Shown here piece after piece: positions 1 through 7,197 of a DNA stretch of 35,236 nt; positions within the stretch are counted from its first letter, which is position 1; each line of letters starts with the position of its first letter. Source of the stretch: Lachnospiraceae bacterium (GTDB lineage Bacteria; Bacillota; Clostridia; Lachnospirales; Lachnospiraceae); contig JAFXJR010000022.1 in assembly GCA_017532145.1 (NCBI GenBank), positions 1-35,236 of the forward strand, read 5' to 3'. The notes under the pieces were generated by a model. The model was not told the DNA's origin. It made no database searches and saw only the letters and a program-made list of their open reading frames with translations. A program made the translations under genes and the position numbers.

Positions 1-113
1 GCAGACCTACTGAATAGTTAGCTTTATTCTACCAGATAAAACAGGGGTTGGCAATTAGATAGACGGAAGAGAGAGTATCAGCTGCCAGTAGAAGAAAGGA
101 TGAAAGGAACGAA

Positions 114-2123
114 ATGGGAAAAAAAAGAAAGACCAGAGTATTTAGTATGGTATTGGGTATAGCTCTTACTATGATGCCTTTCCAGGTACAGGGAGCCATA
201 CGCAGTTCACCGGGAGAGAATACAGTCTCCAGGACAGAAAGCTTATTTTCGAATAAAGAGGAGTATTTCTATGCGGATTCCCTGTTGCAGGAGACAGATA
301 CAGCTTCTTTTGACAGGGAGGTAAAGGCGTTAAACAGTACGGCTAAGCTAAAAGGCTTTATGTTATTGGATTCTAATAAGGGATTAAACGATTATATAGG
401 AAATTGGAGCCGTCTGACCCATTCCTATCTGTTAGAAGAAGACAATGGGCTTTATCTCAGGGTACAGTATGCAGAGGGAGAGGTATATATTGAGAGATAT
501 CAAAAGGATTTCACCCTGCATTCTCATTTGAACCTAGCACAGGAACTGCCAAAATTTGGAGGCTTCCATGATGATGGAAGCAACTATTATCTGGTATTTG
601 GGCAGGATAACCCAAAGGAGAGCAATAGCTGTGAGGTATTGCGTATCGTAAAATATTCCCATGACTGGCAAAAGCTAGGAACAGCATCTGTGTATGGTTC
701 TAATACATATACTCCTTTTTTTGCTGGTACATTAAGAATGGATTCTCACAAGGGAAATCTGTATTTAAGACTGGCCAGAGAAATGTATAAAAGTTCTGAT
801 GGTTATCATCATCAATCCTGTATGACAGTAAAGATTCAGACTTCCGATATGACAGTGGCAGATATTGCCAGTAGTATTCAGGATAATACAGCAGGATATG
901 TGAGCCATTCTTTTAACCAGTTTATTCGGGTAGATGAAGATGGTACGCTGATAGCCCTGGATCATGGAGATGCTTATCCAAGGGCAGCTGTATTGTCTAA
1001 GTATACAGGAAGCAAGCTGGGAACCTGGGGAACAGTATCCACCATTCATACACTGACTTATGCCGGCAGTAGAGGTCAGAACTATACCAATGCTACTGTG
1101 GGAGGTCTGGAAATTTCTAACACAGCCTATCTGACTGTAGGAAGCTCAGGAGTACAGGAAGGCAGTACAAGCCAGGGAAGCAGAAATATCTATCTGACAG
1201 CTACACCTAAGGGTACTTTTACCCAGGATGCCACCAGATTTACCTGGATTACTAACTATACAGGAAGTGTAACTAGCTGCAGTAATCCCCAGCTGGTAGA
1301 AATCAACAAGGATCGTTATCTCTTGCTTTGGATGGAGAAAAACTACAATAACCAGGGAAAATTACGATATGTATTTGTGAGCGGAAGTGGTGGATTGATT
1401 AGTGAAATCTATACTGCTGACGGGCAACTGTCAGACTGTCAGCCAATTTATGATGGCAGTCGGGTAGTATGGTATGTATCGGATGGGGAAGATTTGACTT
1501 TTTACACGATAACGGAGACAGGAAATCTGAACAAGCAAAGGGCAGTCAGCCCCGCTTTGTTCGAGGATATTCCGGTTCATCTGGGAAATTGGAGATTTGA
1601 AAGCAGCAGATATGTGGCTTTTCGGGGATTAATGAATGGGGTGGGAGGTAGCAGTCTGTTTATGCCTGATAGTCCCCTGACCAGAGCCATGTTTGCCACA
1701 GTATTGTATCGTATGGCAGGTGAACCGACGATGAATTATTATGCTGCTTTTTCTGATGTAGAAGCAGGGAAATGGTATACCAATGCTATTCTATGGGCCA
1801 ATCAAAAAGGAATTGTATCAGGCTTTCAGGATGGCCGATATGGAATCAACGAAAATATAACCAGAGAACAGATTGCCAAAATGCTGTATCTATTTGGAAA
1901 TACTCAGGGGTATTCTATGAGTGGATCAGCTTCTTTGGATCATTTTACCGATCTGTCCCGTGTCAATATCTGGGCCTTTGGTTATCTGCAGTGGGCAGTG
2001 GAGGCAGGGATTATCAATGGAAAGCCTAACGATGGAGGAGGATATCGCTTGGATCCATCGGGAGAAGCGACTCGGATAGAATGTGCTGCTATGCTGATGC
2101 GATTCCAGAATAAATATCAATAA
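114..2123 (+). CDS. Secreted SLH-domain surface protein
   Basis: A 669-residue exported protein. Residues 1-28 form a signal peptide: a basic KKRKTR start, a hydrophobic core, then VQGA. Residues about 60-480 are rich in Tyr, Gly, Ser and Thr and in beta-strand-like segments such as YLRLAREMY and YLLLWMEKN. This could be a beta-propeller-like ectodomain, but I do not recognise a named family. Residues about 490-669 are three S-layer homology repeats, with LTRAMFATVLYRMAG, ITREQIAKMLY and ATRIECAAMLMRF as anchors. SLH repeats normally bind pyruvylated secondary cell-wall polymer, so the protein should sit on the cell surface. The ATG has AAAGGA a few bases upstream. The stop lies only 7 bases before the -35 box of the riboflavin promoter and no terminator of its own is visible. 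The SLH assignment is firm; the function of the N-terminal part is unknown. Confidence 0.85.
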   Translation: MGKKRKTRVFSMVLGIALTMMPFQVQGAIRSSPGENTVSRTESLFSNKEEYFYADSLLQETDTASFDREVKALNSTAKLKGFMLLDSNKGLNDYIGNWSRLTHSYLLEEDNGLYLRVQYAEGEVYIERYQKDFTLHSHLNLAQELPKFGGFHDDGSNYYLVFGQDNPKESNSCEVLRIVKYSHDWQKLGTASVYGSNTYTPFFAGTLRMDSHKGNLYLRLAREMYKSSDGYHHQSCMTVKIQTSDMTVADIASSIQDNTAGYVSHSFNQFIRVDEDGTLIALDHGDAYPRAAVLSKYTGSKLGTWGTVSTIHTLTYAGSRGQNYTNATVGGLEISNTAYLTVGSSGVQEGSTSQGSRNIYLTATPKGTFTQDATRFTWITNYTGSVTSCSNPQLVEINKDRYLLLWMEKNYNNQGKLRYVFVSGSGGLISEIYTADGQLSDCQPIYDGSRVVWYVSDGEDLTFYTITETGNLNKQRAVSPALFEDIPVHLGNWRFESSRYVAFRGLMNGVGGSSLFMPDSPLTRAMFATVLYRMAGEPTMNYYAAFSDVEAGKWYTNAILWANQKGIVSGFQDGRYGINENITREQIAKMLYLFGNTQGYSMSGSASLDHFTDLSRVNIWAFGYLQWAVEAGIINGKPNDGGGYRLDPSGEATRIECAAMLMRFQNKYQ

Positions 2124-2130
2124 AATATAC

Positions 2131-2159
2131 TTGCATATCACAATAGAAAGAGTTATAAT
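2131..2159 (+). promoter_or_regulatory. Sigma-A-type promoter of the riboflavin operon
   Basis: TTGCAT at 2131-2136, a 17-base spacer and a perfect TATAAT at 2154-2159. The predicted start, near 2166, lies just ahead of the FMN aptamer. The -35 box begins 7 bases after the stop codon of the upstream SLH gene. Confidence 0.8.
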
Positions 2160-2179
2160 GCAGTAGTAAAACAGATAAA

Positions 2180-2292
2180 GTCTTCGGGGCAGGGTGAAAT
2201 TCCCTATCGGCGGTAAAGCCCGCGAGCCGAAAGGTATGATCCGGTGAAATTCCGGGGCCGACAGTATAGTCTGGATGGAAGAAGAGAAAAGG
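2180..2292 (+). ncRNA. FMN riboswitch (RFN element)
   Basis: The conserved RFN blocks appear in order: TCTTCGGGGCAGGGTGAAAT, then TCCC, ATCGGCGGTAAAGCCCGCGA, GATCCGGTGAAATTCCGG, GGCCGACAGTATAGTC, and TGGATGGAAGAAGA closing the P1 helix. These match the class that senses flavin mononucleotide. It sits in the leader of ribD and ends about 120 bases before its start codon. When FMN is plentiful the aptamer should close and let the downstream terminator form, shutting off ribDEBAH. Confidence 0.96.
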
Positions 2293-2347
2293 ATGAGCTT
2301 GCAGGATAGATATGCTGCAGGATATCGTCTATTGCTTGTATGATATG

Positions 2348-2379
2348 CTCCGGGATAGGGAACTATACCGGAGTTTTTT
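2348..2379 (+). terminator. Riboswitch-controlled intrinsic terminator
   Basis: CTCCGG at 2348-2353 pairs with CCGGAG at 2368-2373. An inner ATAG/CTAT helix is capped by a GGAA tetraloop. Six T follow at 2374-2379. It lies between the FMN aptamer and ribD, where the expression platform is expected. Just upstream, around 2299-2327, a TGCAGGATA segment occurs twice and could take part in the alternative antiterminator fold; that part is inference. Confidence 0.85.
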
Positions 2380-2415
2380 GTTGGTAAAATCTGTTAAATC
2401 AGGAGAAAGAGTAGA

Positions 2416-3513
2416 ATGACAGACCATGATTATATGAGACGTGCCATAGAGCTGGCAAAAAAAGGAGTAGGGTGGACCAGTCCCAATCCCCTGGTAGGAG
2501 CAGTCATTGTTAAAGAGGGGAAAATTATTGGAGAAGGCTGGCATGAATGCTATGGACAGTGGCACGCAGAAAGAAATGCACTAGCCTCCTTGCAGGAATC
2601 GGCAAAAGGTGCCACTATCTATGTAACGCTGGAACCCTGTTGCCATCAGGGAAAGACGCCTCCCTGTACAGAAGCCATTCTGGAACATCAGTTGGCAAGG
2701 GTAGTGATTGGCTCCAGAGATCCTAATCCTATGGTGGCAGGAAAGGGGGCTGCTTTTTTGCGACAGGCCGGACTGCAGGTGGATGAAGATTTTATGCGGG
2801 AGGAATGTGATAAATTGAATCCCGTATTTTTCCACTATATCATAACAAAAACTCCCTATGTGGTAATGAAATATGCGATGACTGCTGATGGAAAGATTGC
2901 CACAAGGACAGGGGCATCCAAGTGGATTACCGGAGAGAAATCTCGGGAAGAAGTGCAGTATATGAGGCATCAATACCGGGGAATTATGGTGGGAATCGGC
3001 ACTGTTTTGGCAGACGATCCTATGTTAAATGTACGATTGTCTAATAAAAGAAGCCCCGTACGGATTATTTGTGACAGTCGTTTAAGGATTCCTTTAGACA
3101 GTCAAATTTGCCAAACCGCGAAAGAATATTCTACAATTGTAGCCTGTGCAGAAGATCCTTGCAGAAAGAAAGAAGCATTGGAAGGATTGGGCATAGAAGT
3201 AGTTTGCTGTCCTAATGGGCAAGGCAGGGTAGATTTGGTACAATTAATGAATCACTTAGGAAAACAGGGTATCGATAGTATTTTGCTGGAGGGTGGAGGT
3301 ACCTTAAACGACAGTGCCTTACAGCAGGGTATCGTACAAAGAGTAATGGTGTTTCTGGCACCTAAGCTATTTGGAGGAGAAATGGCACAGACTCCGGTAG
3401 CAGGCAGTGGAGTTGAATTGCCTGCTGAATCAGCTCTTTTGCAGCTTGTGGATATCAGACAACTGGAGGGAGATTTACTGCTGGAATATGAAGTAATTAA
3501 GCAGATGAAATGA
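2416..3513 (+). CDS. ribD: Bifunctional riboflavin deaminase/reductase RibD
   Basis: Cytoplasmic enzyme for the second and third steps of riboflavin synthesis: deamination of the pyrimidine from GTP cyclohydrolase II, then NADPH-dependent reduction of the ribosyl side chain. Residues 1-145 are the deaminase, with the zinc site HAERNAL and PCCHQGKTPPC. Residues about 147-365 are the RibD C-terminal reductase, with KYAMTADGKIAT, SKWITG, GIGTVLADDPMLNVR and LLEGGGTLN. Its 365 residues are normal for the fused enzyme. An AGGAGA site precedes the ATG by 9 bases. It is the first gene after the FMN riboswitch, and ribE follows 16 bases downstream. Confidence 0.96.
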   Translation: MTDHDYMRRAIELAKKGVGWTSPNPLVGAVIVKEGKIIGEGWHECYGQWHAERNALASLQESAKGATIYVTLEPCCHQGKTPPCTEAILEHQLARVVIGSRDPNPMVAGKGAAFLRQAGLQVDEDFMREECDKLNPVFFHYIITKTPYVVMKYAMTADGKIATRTGASKWITGEKSREEVQYMRHQYRGIMVGIGTVLADDPMLNVRLSNKRSPVRIICDSRLRIPLDSQICQTAKEYSTIVACAEDPCRKKEALEGLGIEVVCCPNGQGRVDLVQLMNHLGKQGIDSILLEGGGTLNDSALQQGIVQRVMVFLAPKLFGGEMAQTPVAGSGVELPAESALLQLVDIRQLEGDLLLEYEVIKQMK

Positions 3514-3529
3514 AAAGGGGTGGGGTGGA

Positions 3530-4195
3530 GTGTTTACAGGTATTGTTGAAGAAATAGGAATAATTAAAAGGCTGTCCGTGCAGGGAAGCTCTGGACAGAT
3601 TGCCATTGGAGCTAAGAAGGTACTGGAGGGAACCAGAATTGGTGACAGTATTGCAGTCAATGGAATCTGTTTGACGGTTACTTCTTTGCAAAAGGATGGA
3701 TTTACAGCGGACATTATGGCAGAAACAGTCAGACGCAGCAGTCTTTCTCAGTCGGGAAATGGAGACTATGTCAATTTGGAAAGGGCTATGGCAGCAGATG
3801 GTCGTTTTGGAGCCCATATTGTGTCCGGTCATATTGATGGAACCGGAAGGATTCTTTCTTATCGCAGGGAAGAAAATGCGGTCTGGGTAGAAATAGAAAC
3901 TCCTCCGGAGATTCTCCGGCTAATTGTGGAAAAGGGTTCTATTTGTATTGATGGGATTAGTTTAACGGTGGCTCTGGTGGGCAGTACTTCCTTTCAGGTT
4001 TCGATTATTCCCCATACAGGGGGAGAAACCACTCTGCTAAAGCGTAAAGTGGGAGATTTGGTTAATCTGGAAAACGATGTAGTGGGAAAGTATGTAGAAC
4101 GGTTATTGGGGCAGGAACAGACAGGAAATTCTTCCTCTTTAGAGGGAAAGCCCAGTTCTGGTCTGACGATGGAATTTTTGGAAACTTATCTGTAA
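3530..4195 (+). CDS. ribE: Riboflavin synthase alpha chain
   Basis: Converts two molecules of 6,7-dimethyl-8-ribityllumazine into riboflavin and the pyrimidine precursor. The 221 residues form two tandem lumazine-binding barrels. The first starts MFTGIVEEIG and contains VNGICLTV; the second contains GHIDGTGRI and IDGISLTV. The start is GTG at 3530: MFTGIVEE is the usual first segment of the family, and AAGGGG at 3515-3520 lies 9 bases upstream. The last 20 or so residues (SSSLEGKPSSGLTMEFLETYL) form a short tail typical of Firmicutes versions. It lies between ribD and ribBA under FMN riboswitch control. The gene is also called ribC or ribB in other naming systems. Confidence 0.95.
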   Translation: MFTGIVEEIGIIKRLSVQGSSGQIAIGAKKVLEGTRIGDSIAVNGICLTVTSLQKDGFTADIMAETVRRSSLSQSGNGDYVNLERAMAADGRFGAHIVSGHIDGTGRILSYRREENAVWVEIETPPEILRLIVEKGSICIDGISLTVALVGSTSFQVSIIPHTGGETTLLKRKVGDLVNLENDVVGKYVERLLGQEQTGNSSSLEGKPSSGLTMEFLETYL

Positions 4196-4233
4196 AAGTA
4201 GTTTGGAAAAGATAACATAAGAAGGAGAAGAAG

Positions 4234-5463
4234 ATGAAAGGAGAGCAGTATATGGAACAGCAATATAGTACAATAGAGGAAGCATTGGAGGAACTTCGGG
4301 CAGGAAGAATTATTTTGGTAACGGATGACCCGGATAGGGAAAATGAAGGGGATATGATTTGTGCTGCCGAGTTTGCCACACAGGAGAATATTAATTTTAT
4401 GGCTTGCCATGCCAAAGGCTTAATCTGTACTCCAATGAGTGCAGAAATTGCAGGAAAACTGGGATTGCCTCAGATGGTAGCAGACAATACAGATAATCAT
4501 TCTACGGCTTTTACCGTATCCATCGATCATATAGATACTACCACAGGCATTTCAGCAGCAGAAAGATCCTACACCGTGATGAAGTGTGTGGATGAGGCGA
4601 CTAAACCGGAGGATTTACGTCGTCCGGGACATGTATTTCCTCTGGTAGCGCAAAAAGGAGGGGTACTGGTACGCAATGGCCATACAGAAGCAACTACCGA
4701 TTTGATGCGGCTGGCAGGATTAAAGGAATGTGGTATCTGTTGCGAAATCATGGAGGAGGATGGAACCATGATGCAGACTCCCAATCTTTGGAAGCTGGCA
4801 GAAAAATTTCAGCTTAAGTTTATTACGATTAAGGATTTGCAGGATTACTGCAGGATTCATGAAAAGCATGTAATAAGAGAGGCCAGTGCAGAAATGCCCA
4901 CAAGAAGTGGTGACTTTAAAATTTATGGTTATGTGAATGATATTACCGGAGAGCATCATGTGGCACTGGTAAAGGGAAAAATTGGCGATGGAGAAGATGT
5001 ACTTTGCCGGGTACATTCGGAATGTTTGACAGGAGATACCTTTGGTTCCCGGCGATGCGACTGTGGAGAACAGCTGCAAAAGGCCATGGAACAGATTGAG
5101 AGAGAAGGCAGGGGGGTATTGCTTTATATGAGGCAGGAAGGACGTGGTATTGGTCTGATTAATAAATTAAAGGCTTATCAGCTGCAGGAAGAAGGCCTGG
5201 ATACGGTAGAGGCTAATATTAAGCTGGGCTTTGCTGCCGATTTAAGAGAGTATTGGATTGGGGCACAGATTCTTTCCGATTTGAGAGTAAAGTCTTTAAG
5301 ACTTCTGACGAACAATCCAGAGAAGGTCTATGGTCTGGAGGGCTTTGGACTAACCATTAGGGAGAGAGTACCGATTGAGGTTGAACCTCAAAGTCATGAT
5401 ATTCGGTATATGAGAACCAAGAAGGAAAAAATGGGGCATATTTTCAATTACATTCATGTATAA
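4234..5463 (+). CDS. ribBA: Bifunctional DHBP synthase / GTP cyclohydrolase II
   Basis: Makes both precursors of lumazine: 3,4-dihydroxy-2-butanone 4-phosphate from ribulose 5-phosphate, and the pyrimidine from GTP. Residues about 7-205 are the RibB domain, with [11 protein letters not shown] for metal and substrate and [11 protein letters not shown]. Residues about 210-405 are the RibA domain, with the zinc site [15 protein letters not shown], the [13 protein letters not shown] motif and TNNPEKV near the end. Two ATG codons compete. The one at 4234 has AAGGAG 6 bases upstream. The in-frame ATG at 4252 has AAAGGAG 8 bases upstream and gives [12 protein letters not shown], nearer the usual family start. 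The sequence alone cannot decide between them. ribH is 207 bases downstream. Confidence 0.95.
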   Translation: MKGEQYMEQQYSTIEEALEELRAGRIILVTDDPDRENEGDMICAAEFATQENINFMACHAKGLICTPMSAEIAGKLGLPQMVADNTDNHSTAFTVSIDHIDTTTGISAAERSYTVMKCVDEATKPEDLRRPGHVFPLVAQKGGVLVRNGHTEATTDLMRLAGLKECGICCEIMEEDGTMMQTPNLWKLAEKFQLKFITIKDLQDYCRIHEKHVIREASAEMPTRSGDFKIYGYVNDITGEHHVALVKGKIGDGEDVLCRVHSECLTGDTFGSRRCDCGEQLQKAMEQIEREGRGVLLYMRQEGRGIGLINKLKAYQLQEEGLDTVEANIKLGFAADLREYWIGAQILSDLRVKSLRLLTNNPEKVYGLEGFGLTIRERVPIEVEPQSHDIRYMRTKKEKMGHIFNYIHV

Positions 5464-5499
5464 AGACAGATGAGTCAAGGAAGCCCCATATTTTAAGTA

Positions 5500-5619
5500 C
5501 ATTCAGTGCAAGCTAGTACGTTGAATATTAATTGTGATTTCCATAGTACACATGTACTTGAAAAGCTATATCCTCAACCAAGGTATCGGTTATTCATTCT
5601 TCAATGTACTAGCAGAATG
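5500..5619. repeat. Imperfect inverted-repeat element inside the rib operon
   Basis: GCTAGTACGTTGAA at 5512-5525 pairs with TTCAATGTACTAGC at 5600-5613 over 14 positions with one G-U. An outer CATTC (5500-5504) and GAATG (5615-5619) extend it after a bulge. Inside, AGTAC at 5545-5549 pairs with GTACT at 5554-5558. It fills the 207-base gap between ribBA and ribH, while every other gap between rib genes is under 40 bases. It could be a small palindromic repeat or mobile relic, or a structured element affecting ribH. No run of T follows, so it is not a standard terminator. Confidence 0.6.
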
Positions 5620-5670
5620 CTAAACAGTTATCTTATAAAAAAGCGAAAAATAAGAGAAGGAGATATCACA

Positions 5671-6144
5671 ATGAGAGAGATTCAGATAATCGAAGGAAAA
5701 GTAGTGGCAAAGAAGGAGATGAAGGTAGGTATTGTAGCCGCTCGTTTTAACGAAATCATCGTAAACAAGCTGTTGGGAGGTGCGGTAGATGGACTGGTAC
5801 GTCATGGCGTGGAAGAAGAAAACATTACAGCAGCCTGGGTGCCGGGAGCCTTTGAGATTCCGGTAGTAGCTGCCAAGATGGCTCAGTCAGGAAAGTATGA
5901 TGCAATAATTTGTCTGGGTGCCGTAATCAGAGGAGATACTACCCATTACGATTATGTATGTAGTGAAGTATCCAAGGGAGTAGCTCAGGTAGGGCTAAAT
6001 ACCGGATTGCCGGTTTTATTTGGAGTCATTACTACAGAAAATATTGAACAGGCTATTGCCCGTGCAGGAAGTAAGGCAGGAAATAAAGGCTATGACTGTG
6101 CAATTTCTGCTATTGAAATGGTAAATTTGATGGAGCAGCTATAG
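5671..6144 (+). CDS. ribH: 6,7-dimethyl-8-ribityllumazine synthase
   Basis: Condenses the two riboflavin precursors into lumazine, the substrate of RibE; the enzyme usually assembles into 60-mer or pentameric shells. The 157 residues match the family length. Recognisable parts are [14 protein letters not shown] near residue 25, [12 protein letters not shown] for the ribityl site, [16 protein letters not shown] with the catalytic His, and [15 protein letters not shown]. The ATG at 5671 has AGAAGGAGA upstream (GAAGGAG, then 8 bases). The reading frame extends further upstream to a GTG at 5506, but those residues look unlike any RibH N-terminus and cover the inverted-repeat element. The next gene begins one base after the stop, so they are translationally linked. 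Confidence 0.95.
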   Translation: MREIQIIEGKVVAKKEMKVGIVAARFNEIIVNKLLGGAVDGLVRHGVEEENITAAWVPGAFEIPVVAAKMAQSGKYDAIICLGAVIRGDTTHYDYVCSEVSKGVAQVGLNTGLPVLFGVITTENIEQAIARAGSKAGNKGYDCAISAIEMVNLMEQL

Positions 6145-6145
6145 G

Positions 6146-6805
6146 ATGAAAAAGCCTCTACTTATTTTTGATTATGATGGAACACTACACAATACCATTC
6201 TTATCTATGAAAAAGCCTTCCGCCAGTGTTACGCATGGCTGGTGGAAGAAGGCCATACAAAACAGGCAGTAATTCCCAGAGAACGGATAGAAGGCTGGCT
6301 GGGGATGAATAGTCGGGATATGTGGAATTCCTTTCTTCCTCAGCTTCCGGAAAGCGTAAAAAAGGAGGCTGGAAATCGGATTGGGACTGCTATGGTGGAG
6401 CAGATTCGTCATCATCAGGCTCAGTGGTATCCAGGAGCTGAAAAGGTATTAAATCAGCTAAAGGAAGAAGGATATCCCATGATAATTTTAAGCAACTGCA
6501 AGATTGCCTACCGTCAGATTAACTGGCAGGAATTTGGTATGGAGCGATGGTTTATGGACTTTTTTGACTGTGAATCCTTCGATTTTCGTCCCAAGACGGA
6601 AATTATTCAGGAGATAAAAAAGGCATTATCACCACCCTTTATTGTTATTGGTGATAGATATAGTGATTTAGCCTGTGCCAGAGCCTGCCAGAGTCCCTTT
6701 ATTGGGTGCCAATATGGATTTGGAGAACCGGGAGAATTGGAAGAAGCAGATGTACTGGTTGATTCTGTAGAAAAGTTACCAGCTGCTATTGCTTCCTGTT
6801 GCTAA
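6146..6805 (+). CDS. HAD-family phosphatase in the rib operon
   Basis: A 219-residue HAD-superfamily hydrolase. Motif I is FDYDGTLHNT at residues 8-17 (nucleophile and acid-base Asp), motif II is IILSNCK, and motif IV is IVIGDRYSDLACA. The cap is the helical C1 type between motifs I and II. The ATG overlaps nothing but is only one base after the ribH stop, so it is the last gene of the FMN-regulated unit. That position suggests it may be the phosphatase that removes phosphate from 5-amino-6-(5-phosphoribitylamino)uracil, the pathway step between RibD and RibH. HAD enzymes do this in other bacteria, but the substrate here is inference. Phosphoglycolate or general nucleotide phosphatase are alternatives. 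Confidence 0.82.
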   Translation: MKKPLLIFDYDGTLHNTILIYEKAFRQCYAWLVEEGHTKQAVIPRERIEGWLGMNSRDMWNSFLPQLPESVKKEAGNRIGTAMVEQIRHHQAQWYPGAEKVLNQLKEEGYPMIILSNCKIAYRQINWQEFGMERWFMDFFDCESFDFRPKTEIIQEIKKALSPPFIVIGDRYSDLACARACQSPFIGCQYGFGEPGELEEADVLVDSVEKLPAAIASCC

Positions 6806-6811
6806 CAAATA

Positions 6812-6887
6812 AAATCCGTCAGTTATGAACTATACAGAAATCCTGAAAAAGGTAAGACTGTAGGCTCTGCTGATGGATTTATTTTTG
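6812..6887 (+). terminator. Likely terminator of the rib operon
   Basis: AAATCCGTCAG at 6812-6822 pairs with CTGATGGATTT at 6870-6880 (11 positions, one G-U), followed by the T-rich ATTTTTG. The 47-base loop is long, which lowers confidence. The remaining 6888-7197 stretch is AT-rich with no gene. A weak promoter candidate there is TTGGCC, 17 bases, TATTGT, near 7076-7104. Confidence 0.55.
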
Positions 6888-7197
6888 TTTGATAAGTAAA
6901 ATGTATAACAATCCGATATATAAAATAGGATAATGAGTTTTCTAAAAGGCAGCAAAATATTATGGTAAATCAAAAATATATAAATTAGATTGCTGAATCC
7001 TACTCCAAAACATAAAATAAATCTATACAAATCCTATAAAATATGATACTGTTTTATTGTTCATTCTTAATGCTTTGGCCAATATATTTAGAATGGATAT
7101 TGTATATTAAGGGGAATTGTAACAAAAATAAACAAGAATAAATTCAAAAGAAGAAATTTGCAAAACGAAACACAAGAAAACAGAAAGGAAGCAGAAA

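Noticed and set aside
5506-5670. Upstream extension of ribH from a GTG
   Set aside because: It covers the inverted-repeat element and encodes a sequence unlike any lumazine synthase start; the ATG at 5671 has a good ribosome site.
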